DNA of 41,940 bases from an uncultured Clostridia bacterium (GTDB lineage Bacteria > Bacillota > Clostridia > TANB77 > CAG-508): NCBI GenBank assembly GCA_944391575.1, contig CALXUC010000013.1, positions 1 to 41,940 on the forward strand, written 5' to 3'. The number at the start of each line of letters is the position of its first letter. The first letter of the stretch is position 1. Both the position numbers and the translations under genes were made by a program. The notes under the pieces were generated by a model that was not told the DNA's origin, did no database searches, and worked only from the letters and a program-made list of their open reading frames with translations. Positions 6,902-14,013 of the stretch are shown here, piece after piece.

Positions 6902-7089
6902 AAATTGTTTTTAGGCTAATTTTAGCCTTTTTCTTTTCTCAAACTTTTCAAAATTTCTCTTTATTTGTATTATTGCATTTTTCAAATTTTTAACCCTTTT
7001 ATAATAAAAATATTTAATTATCAGCAATTATTGACTTTCCAAAATGGATATGATAAAATTTACTCGTAAAATGAGAAAGAGAAAAAAAT

Positions 7090-7351
7090 ATGACAAATGG
7101 CGAAAAAATAAAATATTTAAGAGAAAAAATGGATTTACTCAGAAAGATATTGCTATAAGATTAGGCGTAGAACCTGCAGCAATATCAAAATATGAATTAG
7201 ATATGAGAGAGCCAAATATAACAAATACTAATATTTCGGTGTTAAAAATAATATATATCAAAAAAATAAAGATACTTATTATACTCAGTTACATTTGCCT
7301 ATAACAGTATTAACTGCCGGAGAGTATATTGATATAATGAGTAGATTATAA
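7090..7351 (+). pseudogene. Frameshifted XRE-family HTH regulator
   Basis: Reading from ATG 7090 gives MTNGEKIKYLREK, then the frame is lost in a run of six A at 7124-7129. One added A would restore NGFTQKDIAIRLGVEPAAISKYELDMREPN, a canonical XRE HTH. A second break near 7255-7265 separates this from a C-terminal piece ending GEYIDIMSRL at 7351. The gene sits 14 bp before the antitoxin-like relic and was probably the first gene of that operon. The breaks could be real decay or assembly errors; two in one short gene favour decay. Confidence 0.65.
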
Positions 7352-7365
7352 AAGAAGGTGAACTT

Positions 7366-8365
7366 ATGAAAGATTTAGAAAATTCAAGGCTTGATAGAAA
7401 AAATGTTTTAAATAATAAATATGCTGTAGAAATCTTAGAAAAGGATTTAGATTTTAAAGGATATTTATATAATAGTGAAATATGTTTTTTAAAAGAAAAT
7501 GTTGTGAAAATTTTTGAAGCTGATGTAAGAACAATAGAAAGAATCATTGAGTCAAATTATGAAGAATTAGTTGAAAATGGATATGAAATACTCAAAGGGA
7601 AGAAATTAGAAGATTTTAAAAAAATTTGTTACCGGTCAAAATGCCGGTAACAAAATTAATCAACTTGGAATATTTAGATTTAGAACTATACTTGATATAG
7701 CAATGTTACTACAAAATAATAATACAGCAAAGTACATAAGAAATAGGATATTAGACATTGTTATTGATGTTTTAGCTGAAAAAACAGGTGGAAGTACAAA
7801 ATATATAAATCAAAAAGATCCTGATTTTCTTCCGATTGCTGTGGGAGAAATACAAAACAGAAAGAAATTTACTGATGCATTAAGAGATTTTGTAGATGTA
7901 GGAAACTATAAATATGGATATTTCACAAATTTAATTTATGAATGTTTATTTAAAGAAAATGCACAAGAATACAAAAACATTTTAAAATTAGACAAAAAGA
8001 ATACAGTAAGAGCCACTCTTTATTCAGAAGTACTAGTTGAAATATCATCATATGAAGCCGGAATAGCATACGAAATCGAACGAAAATTTAATACAGATAA
8101 AGTAAAATTATCAAAAAAAGATGTGGAAAAAATTATTTACGATATGTTTAATCACCCAAAAGAGCAACCAAGAATACAAAATATAAGAACAAAAATGGCA
8201 AGTAGAGATTTAAACTTTAGAGATGCTTTGCATAAAAAGTTAGAAAATTATATAAAAGAAGTTCCTACAGAGGAATATGACAAATTCTTAAATGATCAAA
8301 TAAAAATTATTGCCGAAGAATTAGAAGAAAATAAAGATGTTTTTGAAAGGTTAAAGGATAAATGA
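7366..8365 (+). pseudogene. Frameshifted DNA-binding, RhuM/antitoxin-like protein upstream of Doc
   Basis: Two in-register halves cover one ~330-residue protein. 7366-7621 encodes a winged-helix-like N-terminus (LKENVVKIFEADVRTIERIIESNYEE split over ~30 residues). The frame shifts +1 in a run of seven A at 7618-7624, after which the other frame continues without a gap as FVTGQNAGNKINQLGIFRFRT and on to 8365. The long C-terminal part is helical and charged. Its TGA overlaps the Doc start (ATGATGG), the coupling seen in toxin-antitoxin pairs, so I infer an antitoxin or regulator role; the family name is tentative. An 11-bp hairpin follows the A-run directly. Confidence 0.65.
7625..7654. repeat. 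Perfect 11-bp hairpin next to the A7 run
   Basis: TTTGTTACCGG (7625-7635) pairs perfectly with CCGGTAACAAA (7644-7654) around TCAAAATG. It abuts the A7 run at 7618-7624 where the antitoxin-like gene changes frame. On the plus strand it could stimulate slippage; on the minus strand the hairpin followed by T7 has the form of an intrinsic terminator. It is inside coding sequence. Confidence 0.55.
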
Positions 8366-8818
8366 TGGAAGAAGTCTTGAAAATACAATATTTTGGAATT
8401 GAATATGTTGAAAAAATACATGATGAGCAAATAATTAATTATGGAAAAAATGGACTTGTTGGTTATAAGGATAAAGGACAGTTAGAAAGTATCCTATTCA
8501 ACATACAAAATGATTTATATTATCCAACTTTTATAGATAAATTAACCCATTTAATATTTTGTTTAGTAAAGTTTCATATTTTTAATGATGGAAATAAACG
8601 AACTGCGATTGCTTGTTCATCATATTTTCTTCAAATAAATCGGATATGATTATATTATTGGAACATTCATAAGGGAAATGGAAAATGTCTGCATTTGGCT
8701 GGCAGAAAATAAGTTTGATAAAACGTTTTTAAAGAGAATAGTTACAGATATAATAGAAAATACTGAGATTACAGCAGAAACAAAATTAGAGTTGATTGAT
8801 ATATTATTTAAGAATTAA
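8362..8818 (+). pseudogene. Frameshifted Doc (death-on-curing, Fic-fold) toxin
   Basis: The N-terminal part (MMEEVLKIQYFGIEYVEKIHDE, 8362-8645) matches the Doc family and includes the Fic motif HIFNDGNKRTA, with catalytic His and the GN-R anion hole, at about residues 73-83. An extra base near 8642 (AAATCGGATATG) ends the frame at residue 95; the other frame continues as GYDYIIGTFIREMENVCIWLAENKFDK through to 8818, giving the full Doc length. Doc toxins phosphorylate EF-Tu. The active-site motif precedes the break, but loss of the C-terminal helices probably inactivates the protein. Confidence 0.75.
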
Positions 8819-8831
8819 AAGATGAGAAGGT

Positions 8832-9080
8832 ATGACTAGTATAGAATTTATTTTAAATACTAAAGATTATTTACAGGATTTTTCTACACGATATACATAT
8901 AATTCAAATGCTATTGAAGGAAGTACTCTTACCTATGCTGAAACATATGCTATTCTTTACAACGACAATAGCTTTAAAATCGAAGGAAAAGAGCCAAGGG
9001 AGATCTATGAAGCTATAAATCATAAAAAAGCATTAGAATTAGTTTTTAAGAATTTAAAAAATAATGTAAAAAATTATTAA
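8832..9080 (+). pseudogene. N-terminal fragment of a Fic-family protein
   Basis: An 82-residue reading frame with the N-terminal Fic_N/inhibitory segment YNSNAIEGSTLTYAETYAIL and KEPREIYEAINHKKAL, characteristic of class II Fic AMP-transferases, where the (S/T)xxxE(G/N) helix occludes the ATP site. The frame ends before the catalytic HPFxxGNGR motif, so only the regulatory N-terminus remains. It is 13 bp after the Doc relic and belongs to the same decayed module. Confidence 0.75.
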
Positions 9081-9123
9081 TGTTTGACCAGTAATTGCTA
9101 GTAACTTAATACTTATAAATAAA

Positions 9124-9160
9124 AATAATGCAGTTGATTTTTATCTGCATTATTTTTTTT
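9124..9160 (+). terminator. Terminator closing the decayed toxin module
   Basis: AATAATGCAG (9124-9133) pairs with CTGCATTATT (9145-9154) and is followed by a T-run to 9160. A clean intrinsic terminator, 44 bp past the Fic fragment. Confidence 0.85.
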
Positions 9161-9173
9161 AATCTATTTTTAT

Positions 9174-9476
9174 TTGTCAATAACAACATCAAATAATGAT
9201 ATTGTTATACCAGAAATAGATATAGAAGGAAATCTTGAACTTAATACAAATAATGGAAATATTATACTAAACTCAGTAAATGTTTCTAAAGATGTTAGTT
9301 TAACAGGGAAAAACGGAAATATAACTGGAACAATAAAAGGTTCTTATGACGATTTTTCTATAAATGCTGAAGCTCATAAAGGAAATAGTAATCTTCCAGT
9401 TACTAAAGAAGATGGTTCTAAAAAATTAGACGTTTATACAAATAATGGCGATATTGATTTAAATTTTGAAAATTAA
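9174..9476 (+). pseudogene. C-terminal fragment of a DUF4097-type beta-helix protein
   Basis: The frame opens only at a TTG without ribosome binding site, directly behind a terminator, and encodes 100 residues of repeating short beta-strands: ELNTNNGNIILNSV, VSLTGKNGNITGTIKG, LDVYTNNGDIDLNF. This N-G-N/D-I ladder is typical of DUF4097 putative adhesin domains, which are normally longer and have an N-terminal membrane part. It is therefore a 3' remnant. Eleven bases later the duplicated methyltransferase fragment begins, so this marks a recombination junction. Confidence 0.65.
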
Positions 9477-9486
9477 TAAAAATATT

Positions 9487-9595
9487 ACAATTTGAAATAA
9501 TTGAATTTAATGAATTTGAAAGAGATGAAAAAACTGCTATAGGTAAAATCAAGCATTGGCATGTATATGAGGTTATTGCTAAAAAAGTAAAGTAA
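9487..9595 (+). pseudogene. 3' fragment of the SAM methyltransferase gene
   Basis: Encodes FEIIEFNEFERDEKTAIG and KIKHWHVYEVIAKKVK, the C-terminus of the protein encoded at 11876-12460, without any 5' part or start. It is a truncated duplicate produced when the restriction-modification cassette came to lie between the two copies. Confidence 0.9.
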
Positions 9596-9607
9596 ATATA
9601 TATTTGA

Positions 9608-9638
9608 TGAGTGTGTCCTATAATTTGGGACACACTCA
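9608..9638 (+). terminator. Duplicated terminator (left copy)
   Basis: TGAGTGTGTCC pairs with GGACACACTCA. It is identical to the terminator at 12473-12503 and part of the 156-bp repeat. Confidence 0.8.
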
Positions 9639-9652
9639 TAATATCACCTTTT

Positions 9653-9736
9653 TTATTTTAATATTTCTTTCATTATTTTATTTTTAATATCTTCTACGTT
9701 ACAACCTAGTAATCCTTTTATTAAAAAAAGAGTAAA
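9653..9736 (-). pseudogene. Short coding-like tail downstream of the endonuclease
   Basis: In the same frame as, and directly after, the endonuclease stop codon (9737-9739) runs a 28-codon open stretch ending in its own TAA at 9653-9655. It reads LIKGLLGCNVEDIKNKIMKEILK in two pieces and has protein-like character. R.HaeIII homologues do not need it (the gene is already full length), so it may be the remnant C-terminus of another gene. The origin is not recognised. Confidence 0.3.
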
Positions 9737-10696
9737 TTAACAGCCTGTCCACTTACAATCTAGTGAAATAATTGATGTTGGCATTCCAACAATCTGAATA
9801 TCAAATTTTAGACTGTTTTCAACATATGTAGATGCACTGTGAATTCTAAAACTAAATTGCCATCCTTCATTCATATATAGTTCAATTGTATTGTTACTTT
9901 CTGGCTTAAAATCTATATTAACGATTCTTGTTGGTAACTTAGCAATAGGAATTATAGTTTTAGGTTTTCCTTTTTTACTAGGTTTATTAAGTGTCCCTCT
10001 TAAATTATATGTTTGAATTTGAGTTATTTTTTTATTATCAATACTAATTATTTTATAAAAATCAAATTCTCCTAATAAATATTCAACTAGTTTTTTAGAT
10101 AAATCGGGATATTTATCTGCATTTCTTTTAATCTCATTTATAAAAGCATTTAATAAAGGTACATACACAGCACTTTCTTTATCTTTTAAATCACTCCACT
10201 TTAATCCTAGTTCTTTTTTCGAATTAGTAAATTCAAATATTGGTGTTATATCTTTCCAATATTCATCAGAGCATTTTATTCCATACCATCTTTCTCCAAA
10301 ATCAAGTTTAGGTCCTAATCTGCTATGCTTTACAGCAAAGTGATTATGCTTTATGCTTAAACCAATTTCCCATTTTTCTGCATTCCTTATAATTATAATA
10401 TCTCTAACATCACCAATTTCACCTTCTTGATCTTTTTGCATTTTCAATACTAAATAATCCTCACCTTTTTCTGTTATCATTGGCTCTAAATCAAAAATTG
10501 AAAATGTAGCAGCTAATGCACTTTGTCTGAATATATCTTTTGTTTCTTTGTCTATAAAATCCCAGCATTCTTTTGCTATTTCATATGTAGAACTCTTTTC
10601 TATTACTGATTTTCTAAATTTGTTTATTTCTAAATTTAAGGTTTCAATACATATATATTCATAAGCTCTACCAAATACATTACTTTTATTACTCAT
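9737..10696 (-). CDS. HaeIII-family type II restriction endonuclease
   Basis: A 319-residue protein, the usual length for R.HaeIII. It starts MSNKSNVFGRAYEYICIETL like that family and carries a PD-(D/E)xK-type core around residues 95-125 (GDVRDIIII...WEIGLSIKHNHFAVKHSRL, in two pieces). It would cleave DNA at GGCC, judged from its paired methylase. AAAAGGAGAG precedes the ATG. It is 13 bp downstream of the methylase gene in one operon, so methylase is made first. The cassette lies between two copies of a host methyltransferase 3' end. Confidence 0.9.
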   Translation of the reverse strand: MSNKSNVFGRAYEYICIETLNLEINKFRKSVIEKSSTYEIAKECWDFIDKETKDIFRQSALAATFSIFDLEPMITEKGEDYLVLKMQKDQEGEIGDVRDIIIIRNAEKWEIGLSIKHNHFAVKHSRLGPKLDFGERWYGIKCSDEYWKDITPIFEFTNSKKELGLKWSDLKDKESAVYVPLLNAFINEIKRNADKYPDLSKKLVEYLLGEFDFYKIISIDNKKITQIQTYNLRGTLNKPSKKGKPKTIIPIAKLPTRIVNIDFKPESNNTIELYMNEGWQFSFRIHSASTYVENSLKFDIQIVGMPTSIISLDCKWTGC

Positions 10697-10709
10697 AAAA
10701 TCTCTCCTT

Positions 10710-11699
10710 TTACATTAAAGCCTTTTTAATAGCACATGCAACCTCATATGCTAAATTAACAGGAACAGCATTTCCTATCATTTTATATGCATCATTAGTG
10801 TTATTATAAACAAATTTAAAAGTATCAGGAAATCCTTGGACTCTTGCTACTTCTCTTATAGTCATTCTTCTATATAAATTTTCTTTTCCTTCAACAAATC
10901 TACAATCATTTTTTCCTACTTTTATCATTTTTGGTGCTTGGGGATGAAGCTGGCATTGTCTTCCTGAAGCTTGTACAGTAAATGCTTGCTCGTCCCAACT
11001 TTTTACTCTATTACGACTCATAAAAATAGGTGAGTAACTTCCTATAAAATACTCATTATTATTTATTGCATTAGGATTACGCTGATTCTTTTCTCCAGCT
11101 GGAACTGCAGTATCTTTTAAATCCCAAATGATATCTCTTAATGTTATTTTATTATTATCATCTTCTGTTGAACCTTTTGGAAAATCAAATTTTATATTTA
11201 GGTCTTTTCTAAAACCAATATAAAAAACTCTTTTCCTTTCTTGTGCAACACCGTAATTTTTGGCATTAACTAAAGTAAGTGAAACATCATATCCACATTC
11301 TTCGAACATCTTCAGAATATTTTTAACTGCTTCAGAATGTCTATCAGCTAACATTCCGCTAACATTTTCAGCTAGGAAGAATTTTGGTTGTGCATTTTTC
11401 AAGATTCTAATATATTCATAAAAAAGTTTACCTCTATCGTCATCAATCCCTTTCAAAGAACCTGCTTCTGACCAAGATTGACAAGGTGGTCCACCAATAA
11501 TTCCATCTATATCGCTTGGAAATGCTTCTGTATCTAAATTTCTTATATCTTCTTTTAAAAGTTTAGTTTGAGGATGATTTACTTCAAAAGTTTTCCAAAT
11601 ATTTTTATCAAATTCATTAGCAACAGGAATATCAAATCCGGCCTTTTCAAAACCTAAATCTAATCCTCCACATCCACTGAATAAACTAATTATTTTCAT
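10710..11699 (-). CDS. DNA (cytosine-5) methyltransferase, M.HaeIII-like
   Basis: A 329-residue C5-methylase closely resembling M.HaeIII from end to end. Visible motifs are SAM-binding [11 protein letters not shown] (7-17), catalytic [10 protein letters not shown] with Cys73, ENV at 111-113, [12 protein letters not shown], the target-recognition region [16 protein letters not shown] and [17 protein letters not shown], and C-terminal [14 protein letters not shown]. The expected product is methylation of GGCC on both strands, protecting against the endonuclease encoded just downstream. Its start follows AAGGGGTG, and its own promoter lies at 11728-11756. Confidence 0.95.
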   Translation of the reverse strand: MKIISLFSGCGGLDLGFEKAGFDIPVANEFDKNIWKTFEVNHPQTKLLKEDIRNLDTEAFPSDIDGIIGGPPCQSWSEAGSLKGIDDDRGKLFYEYIRILKNAQPKFFLAENVSGMLADRHSEAVKNILKMFEECGYDVSLTLVNAKNYGVAQERKRVFYIGFRKDLNIKFDFPKGSTEDDNNKITLRDIIWDLKDTAVPAGEKNQRNPNAINNNEYFIGSYSPIFMSRNRVKSWDEQAFTVQASGRQCQLHPQAPKMIKVGKNDCRFVEGKENLYRRMTIREVARVQGFPDTFKFVYNNTNDAYKMIGNAVPVNLAYEVACAIKKALM

Positions 11700-11727
11700 G
11701 TTAACACCCCTTTTCTTCTAAGTATAT

Positions 11728-11756
11728 TTTATATCACAAAATAGAGAATTTATCAA
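11728..11756 (-). promoter_or_regulatory. Promoter of the restriction-modification operon
   Basis: On the minus strand TTGATA (11751-11756), 17 bases, TATAAA (11728-11733), 29 bp before the methylase start codon. Confidence 0.65.
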
Positions 11757-11778
11757 TATGCCTTTTTGAAAAAAACTA

Positions 11779-11838
11779 TTGCTATAATTCTTCTTATTTG
11801 CTATAATTATGGACAAAATAAAAACAATTACTATAACT
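11779..11838 (+). promoter_or_regulatory. Promoter with iterated GCTATAATT boxes before the methyltransferase gene
   Basis: TTGCTA (11779-11784), 17 bases, TATAAT (11802-11807) forms a plausible plus-strand promoter. The motif GCTATAATT occurs at 11781-11789 and 11800-11808, with a near copy ACTATAACT at 11830-11838. The gap separates the divergent restriction-modification operon from the SAM methyltransferase gene. The repeats may be chance duplicates of -10 sequence or a regulator site. Confidence 0.5.
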
Positions 11839-11875
11839 CACTAAATTATTTTTTAAAATTAAAAGGAGACTATAA

Positions 11876-12460
11876 GTGAACAGTATACAAAGATATTATG
11901 AAAATACAGAAAATGCGTTACCACATCCGATAGTTAAAAAATTTTTAAGTATGGGAACAAAGTCAGAATATGCAATTGATTTAGGCTGTGGAACTGGTAG
12001 AGACACAGTTTATTTAATAAAAAATGGCTGGAATGTTTTATCAATAGATAGAGAAAATACAAGAGATATTATATTTAATAAACTAGATGGTGAAGAAAAA
12101 AATAAGTTTAACTTTAAATGCCAAAATTTTGAAAATATAGAACTAGAAAAAAACAAGTTAATTGTAGCTAATTTCAGTATCCCGTTTTGTGATAAAAAAT
12201 TTTTTAATGACTTTTGGAATAAGATAGTTACTAGTATTTTGAAAGATGGATATTTTATAGGAAATTTTTTTGGCTTAAGTGATTCCTGGGTAAAAATAAA
12301 AAAGAAAATGGTATTTTTATCAAAAGAGCAAGTGCTTGAATTGTTTAAGAAACAATTTGAAATTATTGAATTTAATGAACTTGAAAGAGATGAAAAAACT
12401 GCTATAGGTAAAATCAAGCATTGGCACGTATATGAGGTTATTGCTAAAAAAGTAAAGTAA
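11876..12460 (+). CDS. Class I SAM-dependent methyltransferase
   Basis: A 194-residue cytosolic methyltransferase. SAM-binding motif I is AIDLGCGTGRDTVYLI (about 33-48), followed by the acidic strand end VLSIDRE. The remainder fits a TehB/UbiE-like Rossmann fold with C-terminal KHWHVYEVIAKK. The substrate cannot be told. The start is a GTG at 11876 behind AAAAGGAGAC. It is divergent from the restriction-modification operon, and its 3' 109 bp plus terminator are duplicated on the far side of that operon (9487-9642). Confidence 0.85.
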   Translation: MNSIQRYYENTENALPHPIVKKFLSMGTKSEYAIDLGCGTGRDTVYLIKNGWNVLSIDRENTRDIIFNKLDGEEKNKFNFKCQNFENIELEKNKLIVANFSIPFCDKKFFNDFWNKIVTSILKDGYFIGNFFGLSDSWVKIKKKMVFLSKEQVLELFKKQFEIIEFNELERDEKTAIGKIKHWHVYEVIAKKVK

Positions 12461-12507
12461 ATATATATTTGATGAGTGTGTCCTATAATTTGGGACACAC
12501 TCATAAT
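12352..12507 (+). repeat. Right 156-bp direct repeat flanking the restriction-modification cassette
   Basis: The intact-gene copy of the repeat at 9487-9642: the end of the SAM methyltransferase gene and its terminator, differing at three positions. Confidence 0.95.
12473..12503 (+). terminator. Terminator of the SAM methyltransferase gene
   Basis: TGAGTGTGTCC pairs perfectly with GGACACACTCA around TATAATTTG. There is no strong T-tract behind it, but the stem is GC-rich for this genome. Confidence 0.75.
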
Positions 12508-12576
12508 CATTTAATGCTTTTAAAGAAATTTCACTCATAATTTCCCTTTATCCATTTTAATATAACTTTTCTAATA

Positions 12577-12636
12577 CATACAAAAAGCAATCTTCATTAT
12601 GATATTTTACGTATATTACATTTTTTAATTCTAACA
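12577..12636 (-). pseudogene. Internally deleted relic of tag
   Basis: ACATACAAAAAGCA here equals the 3' end of the intact tag gene (17474-17487, encoding CFLYV), and the following CTTCAT-ATGATATTTTACG stretch equals its N-terminal part near 17945 (encoding YVKYHDEE). In the intact gene both regions contain CTTCATCATG, because HDE occurs twice in the protein. The relic is what recombination between those two 10-bp repeats would leave. It lies directly downstream of ldh. Confidence 0.75.
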
Positions 12637-12640
12637 AAAA

Positions 12641-13597
12641 TTACTCTGCTATTATCCTATCTATTGAATCTTCTCGCATTTTTTTAATTATTCTACAACT
12701 ATTATTTAATTTTTCTTGTTCGTCCTTATTTAAATCTAATTCTAATAATTCCCTTACACCATTTGAATTTATAATAGCTGGAACACCTATATATATATCA
12801 TCTTGTCCATAAGCACCATTTTCTAAATATGTTGATACGGTAATTATTGAATTTTCATTATCTAATACTGCTCTCACAATTCTATTTAACGCCATTCCTA
12901 TACCATAATATGTTGCCTTTTTCTTTTTTATAATTTCATAAGCTGCATTAACAACATCTTTATGAATTTTATCTAAATCCTTTATTTCCAAATTATTATC
13001 TTTCATCACATCTACAACTTTTTTACAACCAATATATGCATGAGCCCAAGGGACAAACGAAGAGTCTCCATGTTCTCCCATTATATATGCATGAATATTC
13101 TTGCTTGATATTTTAAAATAATCTGCTAATAAATATCTAAGTCTTGCAGTATCTAATACTGTTCCTGAACCTATTACTTGATTTTTAGGAAGTCCAGATA
13201 CCTTTGCTACTACATAAGTCATTAAATCTACAGGATTACTTGCAACAATTATAATTCCATTAAAGCCACTCTCCATAATTTGTTGAGTTATATTTTTCAT
13301 TATTTTTGTATTAATCTCTGCAAGTTCTAATCTTGTTTGTCCAGGCTTTTGTGCTACTCCGGCTGTAATTACTACTATCTGCGCATCTTTACATTCATTA
13401 TAATCTCCAGCTTTAATAACCATTTTTTGAGGTGCATATGGTAAGCCATGAGATAAATCCATTTCTTCTCCTATTGCTTTTTCTTTATCTAAATCTATTA
13501 AAATAAGCTCATTTATTCCGCCACGATTAAGCATAGAATATGCCATACTCATACCTACAAATCCAGTTCCTACTAGTACTATTTTACCTTTTTTCAT
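12641..13597 (-). CDS. ldh: L-lactate dehydrogenase
   Basis: A 318-residue NAD-dependent enzyme converting pyruvate to L-lactate, which regenerates NAD+ in fermentation. It has the Rossmann motif VGTGFVG (about 9-15), the mobile substrate loop AQKPGQTR with the pyruvate-selective Gln and Arg (83-89), VASNPVD (118-124), VLDTARLR with the substrate Asp/Arg pair (148-154), and catalytic His in MGEHGDSS (H176). Length is normal. The start follows GAAAGGATTG. It is monocistronic and bounded by tag relics on both sides. Confidence 0.95.
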   Translation of the reverse strand: MKKGKIVLVGTGFVGMSMAYSMLNRGGINELILIDLDKEKAIGEEMDLSHGLPYAPQKMVIKAGDYNECKDAQIVVITAGVAQKPGQTRLELAEINTKIMKNITQQIMESGFNGIIIVASNPVDLMTYVVAKVSGLPKNQVIGSGTVLDTARLRYLLADYFKISSKNIHAYIMGEHGDSSFVPWAHAYIGCKKVVDVMKDNNLEIKDLDKIHKDVVNAAYEIIKKKKATYYGIGMALNRIVRAVLDNENSIITVSTYLENGAYGQDDIYIGVPAIINSNGVRELLELDLNKDEQEKLNNSCRIIKKMREDSIDRIIAE

Positions 13598-13678
13598 ATA
13601 AACAATCCTTTCTCATTAATATCTTTACTTTTATTTATAAATATAACTTTATTATATTATAATATTTTTTCAATTCTT

Positions 13679-14011
13679 TATACAACTTGTTTGCAAATAA
13701 GAATAAACTGCTGTTAAACAAACAAATTTCAGTTACTAGATAATGGTAATTTACTTAAAACGTTTGAAAATACTAGGATTAAATTGAAATCGAATGTGCA
13801 GTAAAAGAATATTAGAAATTCTTAAGCATGATTGAGGAAAGGGTTCGCGCGAGCGGAAGGGTGCCACAATCATGCTTTAGAAGTTCTATATTCTTTTACA
13901 AGCCGAGACTTTCAATTTAAGACTAGTATTTTCAAACGATTATACTTACTAGCCGTTATCCAGTAACAAATTTCACACTTCTTCTTTGCAAATCTTTTAA
14001 TATATTATCTG
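13679..14011 (-). pseudogene. Second tag relic, split by the MITE-like element
   Basis: On the minus strand 14011-13968 encodes KDLQRRSVKFV, matching KDLQKRGMKFV of the intact Tag protein. After the 236-bp insertion the similarity resumes at 13731-13679 as TAVYSYLQ, matching STIIYSYLQ. The sequence is diverged (about 70-80 percent by eye). No start, stop or zinc-site residues remain. The similarity ends at 14011, two bases before the stop codon of the STAND NTPase gene. Confidence 0.75.
13732..13967. mobile_element. 236-bp MITE-like hairpin element with target-site duplication
   Basis: Terminal inverted repeats GTTACTAGATAATGG (left) and GTTACTGGATAACGG (right, reverse complement) match at 13 of 15 positions. 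The 8-bp direct repeat AAATTTCA flanks it at 13724-13731 and 13968-13975. The element is one long imperfect hairpin: CGTTTGAAAATACTAG (13761-13776) mirrors 13923-13938, and AAGCATGATTG (13824-13834) mirrors 13867-13877, around a GC-rich 32-base loop (TTCGCGCGAGCGG). It has no ORF. It sits in a tag relic. It may be a miniature transposon, a structured RNA, or both. Confidence 0.8.
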
Positions 14012-14013
14012 CT

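Larger units (their letters stand above)
9487..9642 (+). repeat. Left 156-bp direct repeat flanking the restriction-modification cassette
   Basis: This segment matches 12352-12507 over 156 bases with three substitutions that I can see. It comprises the last ~109 bp of the SAM methyltransferase gene, its stop codon and its hairpin terminator. Confidence 0.95.

Noticed and set aside
12010-12510. 166-codon minus-strand frame, with a partial duplicate at 9418-9639
   Set aside because: It is antisense to the SAM methyltransferase gene and its terminator; the duplicate exists only because of the 156-bp direct repeat.
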